A DNA stretch of 29,684 nucleotides. It comes from an uncultured Austwickia sp. (lineage in GTDB: Bacteria; Actinomycetota; Actinomycetes; Actinomycetales; Dermatophilaceae). The stretch covers positions 1 to 29,684 of the forward strand of contig CAKUSI010000010.1 in NCBI GenBank assembly GCA_934678955.1. The letters are read 5' to 3'. Shown here one piece after another: positions 1 to 9,003 of this stretch; within the stretch, counting starts at the first letter, position 1; every line of letters starts with the position of its first letter. Below the pieces are notes generated by a model. That model made no database searches and had not been told where the DNA came from. It worked only from the letters and a program-made list of their open reading frames with translations. The translations under genes and the position numbers were made by a program.

Positions 1-326
1 TGGCCAAGAACGTCGTGGCTGCCGGCCTCGCGACGCGGTGCGAGGTGCAGGTCGCGTACGCGATCGGCAAGGCGCAGCCGGTCGGGTTGTACGTCGAGAC
101 GTTCGGAAGCGAGACCGTGTCTCCGGAGAAGATCCAGGCGGCGATCCCGGACGTCTTCGACCTGCGCCCGGCTGCCATCATCGAGGCCCTCGACCTCCTC
201 CGGCCGATCTACCAGGCGACAGCCGCATACGGGCACTTCGGTCGCACGCGGGCAGCGGGCCTCACCAACGCGTTCACCTGGGAGAAGACCGACAAGGTGG
301 AGGAGCTGCGCCGCGCCGTCGGCTGA
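1..326 (+). CDS. metK: S-adenosylmethionine synthetase, C-terminal part
   Basis: This is the last 107 or so codons of MetK, cut by the left edge; the reading frame enters at base 3. MetK makes S-adenosylmethionine from methionine and ATP in the cytosol. The visible part carries typical C-terminal-domain features: the KNVVAAGLA helix, [16 protein letters not shown], and the closing YGHFGR plus [13 protein letters not shown] segment. The end is intact, with a TGA at 324-326. priA follows after about 138 bases with no gene between. The family assignment is secure; the start and the ATP-binding domain lie outside the window. Confidence 0.95.
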   Translation, partial: AKNVVAAGLATRCEVQVAYAIGKAQPVGLYVETFGSETVSPEKIQAAIPDVFDLRPAAIIEALDLLRPIYQATAAYGHFGRTRAAGLTNAFTWEKTDKVEELRRAVG

Positions 327-451
327 GGGGGTCGGCCGACGAATCGCTGCCTTCGGCGGTTCCGGTGGGGCTCCGTCGGGGCCCTCGGCTTGTCCTCGCA
401 TCCGGTGAGGTCCTTGCCGCACGGGTCGGGTGGGGTGTCGGTGGGATGCGG

Positions 452-464
452 TAGAAGTGCGGAC
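452..464 (+). promoter_or_regulatory. Possible -10 element giving a leaderless priA transcript
   Basis: TAGAAG at 452-457 stands 7 bases before the priA ATG at 465. That is the spacing expected for transcription starting on the start codon itself, and no Shine-Dalgarno sequence is visible before the ATG. The hexamer is a poor match because it lacks the final T, so this is weak evidence. Confidence 0.3.
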
Positions 465-2471
465 ATGACGGCGGTAGTGACAGCGGTGGACGCGCTCTCG
501 GAGCGGCCGATAGCGCTCGTCGCCGTCGACGTACCGCTGCCGCACCTGGACCGGCCTTTCGAATACACCGTGCCGGAAGAGCTGACGGGCTCGGCGGTGC
601 CCGGCGCGCGCGTGAAGGTGCGGTTCGCGGGGCGTGACGTCGGCGGCTATGTGCTGGAACGGCGGGCTGCTCCCGAGCATCAAGGACGCCTCGCCCCGTT
701 GCGCCGCGTGGTGAGCCCGGAGCCCGTCCTCACTCCGCGTCTCATCGCGCTGTGCCGCCGGGTCGCCGACGCCCACGCGGGGACCTTCGCCGACGTGGTG
801 CGACTGGCCATCCCGCCGCGTCACGCCGCCGCCGAAAAGGCCCTGGACGCGATCGATGGCAGGGCCGCGCAGGTCAGCGCACAGGAGGGGGCCGACCCGC
901 GGGGTGGCGGCGCGTGGGAGGGGTATCCCGCGGGAGCGAGTCTCCTGCGACGGCTGGCCGCCGGCGAGTCGCCCTCGGCGGCCTGGAGCGCGCTTCCGGG
1001 GCAGCCTGAGGAGCGGGACTGGCCTGCGGCGCTTGCCGAGGCCGCCGCGGCCACGCTGGCGAGTGGGCGCGGTGTCCTGCTCCTCGTCCCCGACGCACGG
1101 GACCTGGCGCGACTGGACGCCGCCCTGGCCCGACAGCTCGGCGCGGGTGCTCACGTGCTGCTGTCCGCGGCCCAGGGCCCACAGGCCAGGTACACGGCGT
1201 GGTTGAAGATCCTGCGCGGTCACGTGAAGTGCGTTGCGGGCACCCGTGCGGCAGCGTTCGCCCCGGTCGCCGACTTGGGGCTCGTCGCCTGGTGGGACGA
1301 CGGTGACGACGCGTACGAGGAGCTCCGCGCCCCGTATCCGCACGTGCGTGACGTACTGGCGGTCCATGCCGAACTGACCGGGGCGGCGCGCCTCGTCGGC
1401 GGCTTCGCCCGCAGCACGGACACGCAACTCGCCATCGACGAGGGCGTGTTGCGGGAGGTCGTGCCCGACATGGCCCGTCGCCGCGCCGCGGCCCCGCGGG
1501 TGAAGGTGGCGGGGGAGGGGAGCGACGAGGAGCGGGAGGGTGCGGCCGCGAGAGCCCGCCTGCCCGGGGTGGCCTGGCGTCTCGCGCGGGAGGCGCTCGC
1601 GGAGGGGCCCGTTCTCGTCCAGGTGCCCCGCCGCGGCTACATCCCGGGACTGTCCTGCCGCACGTGTCGGACCCCTGCGCGGTGCCAGAGCTGCGCGGGT
1701 CCGCTGGGACTGGATGCTTCGGGGAAGCTACCGAGCTGTCGCTGGTGTGGTGCTGCGGTTCCCTCATACGTATGTGCTGTGTGCGGCGATCAGCGGCTGC
1801 GTACCCGGGTCGTCGGAGCGTGGCGCACCGCCGAGGAGATCGGCCGCGCCTTCCCTGGGGTCCGCGTGGAGATGTCCGGCGGCGATCATGTCCGGGACCA
1901 TGTCGACGGCAGGCCCCTCGTGCTCGTTGCCACGCCGGGAGCTGAACCGGTGGCCGACGGCGGGTATGCCGCCGTGCTGCTCCTCGACGCGTGGGCCTCC
2001 CTGGAGCGGCCGACACTGGACGTGATGGAGGAGGCACTGCGCAGATGGCTTGCGGCGGCGGCGCTCGCGCGACCGGGAGCTTGGCTTGTTCTCGCGGGTG
2101 CTCCGCAGGGCGTCACCGTGCCGGCCATCGAGGCACTCGTCCGCTGGGCACCTGAGTGGTTCGCGGCACGCGAGCTGGCCGAGCGAACCGAGCTCGGGCT
2201 TCCGCCGGCCGGCTGGGTCGCCTCTGTGCGGGGACCCCGGAGGGCCGTGGCGGCGCTCTTGGAGGGCACCTCGCTCCCGGACGGGGTTCAGCGATACGGC
2301 CCTGTGCCGCTCCCTGGAGAGGATTCGCAACAGGAGTTGATCTTGCGGGCGGATCGCGTTCTGGGGACGCCGGCTGCCGCCGCGCTCGCCGCGGGGAAGG
2401 CGATTCGTAGCGCCCGCAAAGACATTGAGCCGGTTCAGACGATGGTCGGGAGGCTCCCAAGCGCGCCCTGA
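465..2471 (+). CDS. priA: Primosomal protein N' (PriA), actinobacterial helicase-deficient form
   Basis: A 668-residue PriA homologue, expected to act in replication restart at the primosome. The N-terminal DNA-binding domain is recognisable (VDVPLPHLDRPFEYTVPEE; PGARVKVRFAGRDVGGYVL). The zinc region is intact, with eight cysteines around residues 408-450 in CRTC, CQSC, CRWC and CAVC pairs. The helicase core is degenerate: there is no Walker A GKT where one should be, and the usual DEEH motif II reads WWDDGDD. Actinobacterial PriA proteins are known to lack ATPase motifs, so this is normal for the group and does not suggest a pseudogene. I chose the ATG at 465 over an upstream GTG at 390, because the family N-terminus begins near this Met and a -10-like element sits just before it. 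An MFS gene follows 63 bases downstream. Confidence 0.9.
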   Translation: MTAVVTAVDALSERPIALVAVDVPLPHLDRPFEYTVPEELTGSAVPGARVKVRFAGRDVGGYVLERRAAPEHQGRLAPLRRVVSPEPVLTPRLIALCRRVADAHAGTFADVVRLAIPPRHAAAEKALDAIDGRAAQVSAQEGADPRGGGAWEGYPAGASLLRRLAAGESPSAAWSALPGQPEERDWPAALAEAAAATLASGRGVLLLVPDARDLARLDAALARQLGAGAHVLLSAAQGPQARYTAWLKILRGHVKCVAGTRAAAFAPVADLGLVAWWDDGDDAYEELRAPYPHVRDVLAVHAELTGAARLVGGFARSTDTQLAIDEGVLREVVPDMARRRAAAPRVKVAGEGSDEEREGAAARARLPGVAWRLAREALAEGPVLVQVPRRGYIPGLSCRTCRTPARCQSCAGPLGLDASGKLPSCRWCGAAVPSYVCAVCGDQRLRTRVVGAWRTAEEIGRAFPGVRVEMSGGDHVRDHVDGRPLVLVATPGAEPVADGGYAAVLLLDAWASLERPTLDVMEEALRRWLAAAALARPGAWLVLAGAPQGVTVPAIEALVRWAPEWFAARELAERTELGLPPAGWVASVRGPRRAVAALLEGTSLPDGVQRYGPVPLPGEDSQQELILRADRVLGTPAAAALAAGKAIRSARKDIEPVQTMVGRLPSAP

Positions 2472-2493
2472 CTCCGCTATGTCAGGTTATCGT

Positions 2494-2512
2494 CAGGTGA
2501 GGTCATCACTTG
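2494..2512 (+). promoter_or_regulatory. Imperfect inverted repeat upstream of the MFS gene
   Basis: CAGGTGA (2494-2500) and TCACTTG (2506-2512) form an imperfect 7-7 inverted repeat with a 5-base spacer. It sits among several GTCAGG or GTCAT direct repeats in the 63-base gap between priA and the MFS start. It could be an operator for a local repressor. I do not recognise the site, and no regulator gene is adjacent. Confidence 0.3.
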
Positions 2513-2534
2513 TCATATCCCGTCAGGAGCGGCT

Positions 2535-4145
2535 ATGAGGCCGAGTAGCGAAGCCTTCGCTCCGCTCGGCCTGTCCGCTTTCCGTTGGTTCTTCGCGGCG
2601 CGACTCGTCTCCACCGCAGGATCGGCGATGGCTCCCGTCGCCCTCGTCTTCGCGGTGCTCCACGTCACGGACTCCGCGAGCGCCCTCGGCCAGGTGCTCG
2701 CGGCACGAAGCATCCCGCTCGTAGTTTTCCTCCTGATCGGCGGCGTGATTTCCGATCGATTCCCCCGTCGGAACGTCCTGATCGTCGCTCACACGCTGTC
2801 GGCCTTGACGCAGGGCGCAGCCGCCTACCTGGTGATCTCCGGGCACGCCGAGCTGTGGCACCTGGTGGTGCTGGAGGCGCTCAACGGTGCGACGACTGCC
2901 TTCACGATGCCGGCCATCCTGGGGATGATTCCGCAGCTGGTGGATCGCGCCCACCTGCAGCAGGCCAACGCGCTGCTCGCGTTCTCCCGCAGCGGGATGG
3001 CCATCCTGGGACCTAGCGCGGCTGCTCTGCTGGTCGTCACCGTCGGCCCGGGGTGGGCGCTCCTCGCGGACGCGCTGACATGGTTTGCCGCTGCGATCTT
3101 GATGGTGCCCATCAGGGTCGTCGAACCGGCACGAGGAGAGGTGGGCGGCCACTCTCTTGTCTCTGAACTGCGCTCGGGTTGGTCGGTCTTCATCGGGGCC
3201 ACGTGGCTGTGGGTCGTGGTGTTGGCCTGCGGCATCCTCAACGCCATCCACGCCGGCGCCTGGAACACCCTCGGCCCGCTCGCCGCCCTCCAGCTGCCCG
3301 GGATCGGGGAGCGCGGCTGGGGTCTCGCCCTATCCGCAGAGGCGATCGGGTTGCTCCTCGTGACGCTCGTGATGTTGCGGGCGCGGATCGTCCACCCCCT
3401 GCGCTGGGGCGTCCCCGCGATGACGCTCCTGGCCTTGCCACTGCTGGCGCTGGGCGCCGGGACCGACATGTGGGTGCTGGTTTTCGCCGCGTTCCTCGCC
3501 GGTGCGGGGGTGCAGGTGTTCATGGTCACCTGGCAGACCGCTATCCAGGAGAACATCCCGGAGCGGTACCTCTCGCGAGTGAGCGCCTACGATTCGATCG
3601 GGTCCTTCGCGGCGATCCCGCTCGGCCAGCTGGCCGTGGGCCCGATCGCCGCCGGAGGGGACGTTCGAGGGGTGATCTGGTGGGCAGGATGGGTGTTCGT
3701 CGCCGTCTTGGCGCTCACCCTCGCCGTCCCGGCCGTGCGCAACCTGCGGCGGCCTGATCGGACACCCTCACACGTCGATGTCGGCCCTGCGACCGACGAG
3801 GGAGACGGCGAGGCACCAGGAGACAGGTCGGCTGCGACTGCCACCCAGATGGGCCGGTCGGAGGATGCACGTCCTGAAGCAGACCCTCTCCGGGCGCGCC
3901 GCGAGCACTCTCGCGGCCGCGACCGAGGCGCCCGACGCGACCGCGGCGTCGGACGCCTCGGTGGTGTCGGGGGCGTCGGTGGCCTCGGACGCGACCGCGA
4001 AGGAGCCCGGGATCCCGTGGGGCACGACCGAGCGGAATGCGAGCGGAATCCGGGACCGGGCGCTACGGCACACCGTCACGCATCCCCGGACCCCGGTCTC
4101 CAGTCGGATCGGTCCAGCGTCGGCGGCGACGAGCCGACTGCGTAG
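2535..4145 (+). CDS. MFS transporter (EntS-like exporter) with long low-complexity C-terminal tail
   Basis: A 536-residue protein whose first 400 or so residues form a typical 12-helix major facilitator with exporter features: FAARLVSTAGSAMAPVALVFAVL in helix 1, the loop motif ISDRFPRRNVL (residues 72-82), and QANALLAFSRSGMAILGP. The closest group I recognise is the EntS-like or macrolide-efflux-like MFS family; the substrate is unknown. The start has a good ribosome site, AGGAG at 2525-2529, 5 bases before the ATG. The oddity is the end. The membrane part finishes near residue 405 (VRNLRRP), but the frame continues for about 130 residues of Arg/Gly/Asp-rich, low-complexity sequence before stopping at 4145, 38 bases short of the def start. 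That tail may be real but dispensable, or a read-on after loss of an earlier stop. See the finding on 3778-4182. Confidence 0.8.
   Translation: MRPSSEAFAPLGLSAFRWFFAARLVSTAGSAMAPVALVFAVLHVTDSASALGQVLAARSIPLVVFLLIGGVISDRFPRRNVLIVAHTLSALTQGAAAYLVISGHAELWHLVVLEALNGATTAFTMPAILGMIPQLVDRAHLQQANALLAFSRSGMAILGPSAAALLVVTVGPGWALLADALTWFAAAILMVPIRVVEPARGEVGGHSLVSELRSGWSVFIGATWLWVVVLACGILNAIHAGAWNTLGPLAALQLPGIGERGWGLALSAEAIGLLLVTLVMLRARIVHPLRWGVPAMTLLALPLLALGAGTDMWVLVFAAFLAGAGVQVFMVTWQTAIQENIPERYLSRVSAYDSIGSFAAIPLGQLAVGPIAAGGDVRGVIWWAGWVFVAVLALTLAVPAVRNLRRPDRTPSHVDVGPATDEGDGEAPGDRSAATATQMGRSEDARPEADPLRARREHSRGRDRGARRDRGVGRLGGVGGVGGLGRDREGARDPVGHDRAECERNPGPGATAHRHASPDPGLQSDRSSVGGDEPTA
3934..3999 (+). repeat. 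Degenerate repeat inside the MFS tail, 54-base period
   Basis: GACGCGACCGCG occurs at 3934-3945 and again at 3988-3999, exactly 54 bases apart. The stretch between is built from related GCGTCGG and GCCTCGG words. Since 54 is a multiple of three, copy-number changes would keep the frame. The segment codes the Arg/Gly/Val-rich part of the MFS tail and, in another frame, Ala/Ser/Asp-rich sequence before def. Confidence 0.5.
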
Positions 4146-4148
4146 ACT
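4143..4148 (+). promoter_or_regulatory. Candidate -10 element for def
   Basis: TAGACT fits the actinobacterial TANNNT pattern. It overlaps the MFS stop codon and would start transcription near 4155, giving def a leader of about 27 bases that contains its ribosome site. No convincing -35 is seen. It suggests def-fmt-rsmB can be transcribed independently of the MFS gene. Confidence 0.4.
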
Positions 4149-4182
4149 GGCCCGATACGCCTCCGACCAGCGAAGGAACACC

Positions 4183-4728
4183 GTGGCTGTCAAGGACATC
4201 CGCCTCTTTGGGGATCCCGTGCTCCGCACCCCCGCGGCGCCCGTCGTCGACTTCGACAAGGAGTTGCGCCGCCTGGTGGCCGACCTCACTGACACGATGC
4301 GCGAGGCGCCGGGCGCTGGCCTCGCTGCGCCGCAGATCGGCGTCGGCCTACGGGTCTTCACCTGGTGGGTGGACGACGAGCTGGGGCACCTGTGCAACCC
4401 CGTGCTCGATCTCTCCGACGACATGCAGGATGGCGAGGAGGGTTGCCTTTCCTTCCCTGGCATCTACTTCGACACCCCCCGAGCGATGCGTGTCGTGGCC
4501 AAGGGAACGAACATGCATGGCGAACCGGTGATCATCGAGGGCAGCGAGCTCTTGGCACGATGCATCCAGCACGAGACGGACCATCTCGACGGGATTCTGT
4601 TCATCGATCGAATGGATAAGGCGCAGCGACGTCTTGCGATGAAGGCCATCCGCGACGCGGAGTGGGCTGGCGGCCCAGTCCCTACGGTGAAGATGAGCCC
4701 CCATTCCACCTTCGGTCGAGGCCTGTAG
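4183..4728 (+). CDS. def: Peptide deformylase
   Basis: A 181-residue peptide deformylase that removes the formyl group from the N-terminal Met of new proteins. All three family motifs are present: GAGLAAPQ (residues 44-51), EGCLS (86-90, with metal ligand Cys88) and HETDH (130-134, with ligands His130 and His134 and catalytic Glu131). The reading frame is open far upstream to 3778, but that extension is low-complexity and unlike any deformylase. The GTG at 4183 has GAAGGAA at 4171-4177 at proper spacing and begins the family-typical [13 protein letters not shown]. fmt starts 7 bases after the stop, so the enzyme adding the formyl group and the one removing it are encoded together, as in many bacteria. 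Confidence 0.93.
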   Translation: MAVKDIRLFGDPVLRTPAAPVVDFDKELRRLVADLTDTMREAPGAGLAAPQIGVGLRVFTWWVDDELGHLCNPVLDLSDDMQDGEEGCLSFPGIYFDTPRAMRVVAKGTNMHGEPVIIEGSELLARCIQHETDHLDGILFIDRMDKAQRRLAMKAIRDAEWAGGPVPTVKMSPHSTFGRGL

Positions 4729-4735
4729 GTCGTCG

Positions 4736-5692
4736 ATGCGCATCATCTTCGCGGGCACGCCACACGTGGCGGTGCCTTCCTTGGACGCGGTCCTTGCATC
4801 CGATCACGAGGTCGTCGGCGTTCTGACGCGCCCCGACGCGCCCGCAGGGCGGGGGCGAGCGCTCCATCCCAGTCCAGTGAGGGACCGTGCCGAAGCCCAG
4901 GGGCTTCCGGTCTTCACCCCTGCCTCCGCAAGAGAGCCCGGCCTCACAGAGGAGATCAGTGCGCTTGCTCCGGACGCGTGTGCCGTGGTGGCGTACGGGC
5001 AGATCCTGCCCCGTCACCTCTTGGATATTCCTACGCACGGATGGATCAACCTGCACTTCTCGCTTCTACCCGCATGGCGGGGTGCAGCTCCCGTTCAACG
5101 CGCCCTGATGGCGGGTGAGGAGATCACGGGTGCCACCACGTTCGTGATCGAAGAGGGGCTGGACAGCGGGCCGGTACTCGGGAGGATGACCGAAGCCATC
5201 AGGCCTCAGGACACTGCGGGGGAGCTTCTCGAACGTCTGGGCCACGGTGGCGCCGGCCTGCTCGTGGCCAGCCTGGACGCTTTGGCGAGCGGGCGCGCCC
5301 GTCCCGTTCCGCAACCCGGTGATGGGATCTCGCTGGCCCCCAAGGTCGGCGTCGACGACGCGAGGGTCCGTTGGGGGGAGCCGGCCCACGCCGTGGATCG
5401 ACGGATCCGCGGCTGCACGCCGACGCCGGGGGCGTGGACCGTGCTGCGTGGCGAGCGCGTCAAGGTGGGACCGGTGAGCCTGGTGTCCGACGGTGACATG
5501 GTCCGGGAGCACCCGGTTCCCGGCGAGCTGGTCGTTCGACGGCGGGATGTCCTCGTGGGCACCGCGAGTTCCCCTGTCGTGCTGGGGATGGTCCAGGCTC
5601 CGGGGAAGCGACCGATGCCCGCCGCCGATTGGGCGCGAGGGGCTCGCCTCGCTGCCGGTGAGTCGTTTGAACTCGTCGACGGGGCCGCATGA
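4736..5692 (+). CDS. fmt: Methionyl-tRNA formyltransferase
   Basis: A 318-residue Fmt, which formylates initiator Met-tRNA using 10-formyltetrahydrofolate. It starts with the family signature [16 protein letters not shown]. The catalytic Asn-His segment [18 protein letters not shown] lies near residues 103-120 and is followed by [17 protein letters not shown]. The C-terminal OB-fold domain, which contacts tRNA, covers roughly residues 205-315 ([20 protein letters not shown]). The length is normal. The stop overlaps the rsmB start by 4 bases (ATGA at 5689-5692), implying translational coupling. Confidence 0.95.
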   Translation: MRIIFAGTPHVAVPSLDAVLASDHEVVGVLTRPDAPAGRGRALHPSPVRDRAEAQGLPVFTPASAREPGLTEEISALAPDACAVVAYGQILPRHLLDIPTHGWINLHFSLLPAWRGAAPVQRALMAGEEITGATTFVIEEGLDSGPVLGRMTEAIRPQDTAGELLERLGHGGAGLLVASLDALASGRARPVPQPGDGISLAPKVGVDDARVRWGEPAHAVDRRIRGCTPTPGAWTVLRGERVKVGPVSLVSDGDMVREHPVPGELVVRRRDVLVGTASSPVVLGMVQAPGKRPMPAADWARGARLAAGESFELVDGAA

Positions 5693-7248
5693 CGCCGGAC
5701 GCTGGTCCGCCGCCAGATCGGAGCGTCCCCCCATCGGGTCGGCGCGGTCCGCGGCGCCGATCGGCCACGCCACCGTCCCAGCGCAGCCGCGAGGCGGATC
5801 CGGCGCGGCTCGTCGCCTATGAGGTGTTGCGGGCCGTCGACGCTGGGGCATACACGAACCTGGAATTACCCGCGCGCCTGAGAAAGTCGCGACTGGGCGG
5901 TCGGGACGCCGCGTTTGCGACCGAGCTGACATACGGTTCCACGCGGATGCACGGGTTTTACGACCCCGTCATCGAGGTCGCCTCGGGTCGACCACTGGAG
6001 GCGATGGAGCCGTCCGTACGGGATCTTCTGCGCATCGGAGCTCACCAACTGCTGGGGATGCGCGTGCCGGCGCATGCCGCGTGTGACTCCACCGTCGCTC
6101 TGGCGAGGATGGTGCGGGGCTCTGGCGTGGCCGGGCTGGTGAACGCGGTGCTGCACCGAATCTCCGAGCGCTCTCGGGACGAATGGCTCGCGGCCGTAGC
6201 TCCTTCAGATGCCCCGGCCTTGTCCCGCCTGGCGGTGGAAACCAGCCACCCCGAGTGGGTCGTTCGCGCCTTGCGTGCCGCACTGCTCGGCCACGGCACG
6301 TCGAGCCACGACAGCGTCGACGATGACCTGCGCATGCTCCTCGAAGCGGACAACGAGCCCGCCGCCGTCATGCTGGCGCTGCGCCCTGGGCTCGTCGACG
6401 TCAACGAGGTTGCCGCGGCTGGAGCGGTGCGCGGCAGGTATGCCCCGACCGCCAGCGTGCTGGCTGCGGGGGGAGACCCCGGCGCCCTGGCGGCGGTTCG
6501 AGACGGCCGCGCTGCGGTACAGGACGAAGGCAGCCAGCTGGTCGCCTTGGCGCTGTTGGCTGCGCCCGTCCCGCCCCTGCCTTTGCCCGATCGCCAGGGC
6601 GAAGTGCCTTCCGACGCGTCGAGTCTCGTGGGCGAACGGTGGCTGGATCTCTGCGCCGGACCAGGCGGCAAGACGGGCCTGCTTGCGGCGTCGGCCCTGT
6701 CTCGGGGCGCAACCGTGTTCGCGAACGAGATCAGCGAGCACCGTACGCAACTGGTCCGCCAGGCCGTGCGCGCGGCAGTGGAGGCCGGCGCACAGGTCTT
6801 CGTAGGCACGGGCGACGGCCGAGACGTGGGCACGCTCGAGCCGTCCACGTACGACCGTGTGCTCCTCGACGCCCCATGCACGGGACTGGGGTCCCTCCGC
6901 CGTCGTCCCGAGGCCCGATGGCGGCGCTCTGCCTCGGACGTGGCCGCGCTGACCGCCTTACAGGGGGAACTCCTGGATTCCGCGTTGGACGCGGTTCGAC
7001 CAGGGGGACTGGTGCTCTACTCCACGTGCAGTCCCCATCTCGCTGAGACGCGGTTTGTCGTGACCGACGCGCTGAAACGGGCAGAATCCCGAGGCGTGGC
7101 CGTCGAAACCGAAGACACCGCGCAGGCGTTCGCGTCGGTCGCCTCGGTCCCCCTGACGGGCACCGGCGACGCGCCGTACGTACAGCTGTGGCCCCACCTG
7201 CATGGCACCGACGCCATGTTCGCGGCGTTGCTGCGTCGCGTGCCCTGA
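5689..7248 (+). CDS. rsmB: 16S rRNA (cytosine-967 C5) methyltransferase RsmB
   Basis: A 519-residue m5C rRNA methyltransferase that uses S-adenosylmethionine. A basic, Pro/Arg-rich leader of about 35 residues precedes a NusB-like RNA-binding domain ([51 protein letters not shown]). The methyltransferase domain has the SAM motif [12 protein letters not shown] near residues 320-331. The two cysteines used by this family are both present: DAPCTG near 394-399 and STCS near 445-448. The C-terminus ends with [26 protein letters not shown], as is usual. It is the third gene of a def-fmt-rsmB cluster and overlaps fmt by 4 bases. It converges with the HNH gene 20 bases away. Confidence 0.93.
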   Translation: MTPDAGPPPDRSVPPSGRRGPRRRSATPPSQRSREADPARLVAYEVLRAVDAGAYTNLELPARLRKSRLGGRDAAFATELTYGSTRMHGFYDPVIEVASGRPLEAMEPSVRDLLRIGAHQLLGMRVPAHAACDSTVALARMVRGSGVAGLVNAVLHRISERSRDEWLAAVAPSDAPALSRLAVETSHPEWVVRALRAALLGHGTSSHDSVDDDLRMLLEADNEPAAVMLALRPGLVDVNEVAAAGAVRGRYAPTASVLAAGGDPGALAAVRDGRAAVQDEGSQLVALALLAAPVPPLPLPDRQGEVPSDASSLVGERWLDLCAGPGGKTGLLAASALSRGATVFANEISEHRTQLVRQAVRAAVEAGAQVFVGTGDGRDVGTLEPSTYDRVLLDAPCTGLGSLRRRPEARWRRSASDVAALTALQGELLDSALDAVRPGGLVLYSTCSPHLAETRFVVTDALKRAESRGVAVETEDTAQAFASVASVPLTGTGDAPYVQLWPHLHGTDAMFAALLRRVP

Positions 7249-7261
7249 TCCGACAGTCGGA
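7249..7261 (+). terminator. Small hairpin between convergent rsmB and HNH genes
   Basis: TCCGA-CAG-TCGGA forms a perfect 5-base-pair stem in the 20-base gap between the two convergent stop codons. It has no clear T-tract on either side, so a role in termination is only a possibility. Confidence 0.25.
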
Positions 7262-7268
7262 ACGAAGG

Positions 7269-8867
7269 TCAGGTCGGACCTCGCCCAGGCGGGAACCGCC
7301 GTGCGTGCCGTGGGGCGGCCCGGCCGCCGACGGGGAAGTCCCTCCAACGGCCCTTCGCCCATGTGACGCGATCCTGGGCGATGCTTCCGGTGTAACCAAG
7401 CTGGTGGACGAGCGTGTGATGGCGGCCGCAAAGGAGCGCGAGGTTGTCCAGGTCGGTGGGACCGCGGTCGAGCCAATGACGCAGATGGTGCGCCTCACAC
7501 CAGGACGCCGGGCGGTCGCACCCCGGGAATGTGCAGCCGCCGTCCCGGAGACGCAGGGCGGACATCTGGCCGGGCGTGACGGTGCGTGCGGCCCGGCCGA
7601 CGTCCAGAGGCGCGCTGCCGGAGCCAAGAACGGCGGGGATGACCTGGGCGTCACACGCGAGCCGCCGGATCTGGCCGGGCGTGAGCGGATTGCCGTGGTC
7701 ATCGGTGCCGAAACCCACCCGGCGGGTCAGGTCTTCCAGGTCCATCGTGACGATCACCTGAGTCTTCGTCCCGGCACCTGCCCTCCGTCGAACGCTAGCC
7801 GCCTGACCTGAGGCGTCTGTCGCCACGACGCGGCACAGCTCGACCAGGGCATCCACGCGTCGCTGACCCGGGGTGCGCTCGTCCCGCTCCACGGTGACGC
7901 CGTTGTCGGCCTTTTCATCGCAGGTTAGGGGCCGCGGGACGGACAAGGCAGCGATCGCGGCGTGGATGACCGCATGAGACTCCGCGTCCACCGCGAGCGT
8001 GGCGACGTAGCGTCCAAGGTCATCGCGGCGCCATCCCGACATTTCCCGCTGGCTGAACGCCAGCGCTTGGTCGCGCTCGAAGTCGCCAGGCTCCCCGTAT
8101 TGAGCGATCACGGCCTCCCTGGCCGCCGTCAACTCCTTCGGGGAGTCTCCGCGACAGGCGCCGTCAATCAATGCCTCCATCGCGGTCCGCGCCACGGGCT
8201 GAGGCACGCGCGCGGCCACGACCGCGAGATCGGTCTTCAGTCGCCCCGCGACGCGAGGAGAAATCCGCCCGGCAGTAATCGCCTCCGTCAGCACCGTGGC
8301 CGGCTCGACCAGGGCGGGGTCACGCGCGACCGTGGGATCCCGCCAACCTGCGATTTCGGCGACGTGCTGGAAGCTGCGCGCCGCACTGCTGGTGACGGGC
8401 GCTCCTGCAGCCTCGGCGTTCACCCGCACCCACTGCGTCACGTCTGCCCGCCCGCTCGACGCGATCAGCCCGTGCCGCACGGCCTGGAGCACCAGCTCGG
8501 TCGCCATACCTTCGGCGAGGGCCTGCAGCTTCATGGCGGCGCCGAACATGTCCGCGACCTCGCGGGACGGGAGATCCTGCCATTTCCCTTGCGCTGCCTG
8601 GATGCTCGCGATCGCGTGACCGACGGCCTGGTCCACGGCATCGAGGGAAGGCGCGTCTGAGGCTGGGCGATCAGCGTCCACCGAGAGCGACGCGGTCGGG
8701 CACGACCGCGCAGCTCCCGCGCTGATGGGACCTGACGTCTGTGACCGATCGGCGCTGGTCCCGCCCGCGCTCACCCCCGCAGCGCTCGTCCCCTGGAGCG
8801 GGGGCTGTGGTGCCGTGGTCGAAGCCATGCCCACGACCTTGGCGCAGAACCTCCACACCTGGGACAT
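7269..8867 (-). CDS. DUF222 domain / HNH endonuclease protein (13E12 repeat family)
   Basis: A 532-residue protein of the family found in many copies in actinobacterial genomes (REP13E12-like). The N-terminal 60 or so residues are Ser/Pro/Gly-rich. A long helical DUF222 region follows (about residues 75-340), including SPRVAGRLKTDLAVVAARVP. The C-terminal HNH domain (residues 445-490) contains CTFPGC, CEAHHLRHW, DLDNLALLC and GRHHTLVH, giving the Cys and His metal ligands and the catalytic HH pair. Function is not established for the family; the HNH fold suggests DNA cutting, perhaps linked to mobility. An internal ATG at 8828 is an equally possible start. It is the only minus-strand gene within the metK-rpe block. 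Confidence 0.88.
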   Translation of the reverse strand: MSQVWRFCAKVVGMASTTAPQPPLQGTSAAGVSAGGTSADRSQTSGPISAGAARSCPTASLSVDADRPASDAPSLDAVDQAVGHAIASIQAAQGKWQDLPSREVADMFGAAMKLQALAEGMATELVLQAVRHGLIASSGRADVTQWVRVNAEAAGAPVTSSAARSFQHVAEIAGWRDPTVARDPALVEPATVLTEAITAGRISPRVAGRLKTDLAVVAARVPQPVARTAMEALIDGACRGDSPKELTAAREAVIAQYGEPGDFERDQALAFSQREMSGWRRDDLGRYVATLAVDAESHAVIHAAIAALSVPRPLTCDEKADNGVTVERDERTPGQRRVDALVELCRVVATDASGQAASVRRRAGAGTKTQVIVTMDLEDLTRRVGFGTDDHGNPLTPGQIRRLACDAQVIPAVLGSGSAPLDVGRAARTVTPGQMSALRLRDGGCTFPGCDRPASWCEAHHLRHWLDRGPTDLDNLALLCGRHHTLVHQLGYTGSIAQDRVTWAKGRWRDFPVGGRAAPRHARRFPPGRGPT

Positions 8868-8991
8868 CGGCGGGCCCGGCTGTGGATTCCCCCTCCCCGG
8901 TCCGAGGCTGTGGAGAAGGAACGGGACCGAGGTCAGCCGCTCGCCGTTGCGCCCCGATGCCTGCCAACGGGGCGTCGTCCTACCTTCTCGT

Positions 8992-8997
8992 TAGGCT
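8992..8997 (+). promoter_or_regulatory. Candidate -10 element for a leaderless rpe transcript
   Basis: TAGGCT fits TANNNT and ends 6 bases before the rpe GTG at 9004. Transcription would therefore begin at or next to the start codon. No Shine-Dalgarno sequence is present in that gap, which supports leaderless translation. The region 8868-9003 also has to hold the promoter of the divergent HNH gene. Confidence 0.5.
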
Positions 8998-9003
8998 GGT
9001 GGC

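Noticed and set aside
8881..8917. TCCACA-containing words like DnaA boxes between the HNH gene and rpe
   Set aside because: TTCTCCACA and GAATCCACA each differ from the actinobacterial box, there are too few, and no dnaA or dnaN is near, so an origin is not supported.
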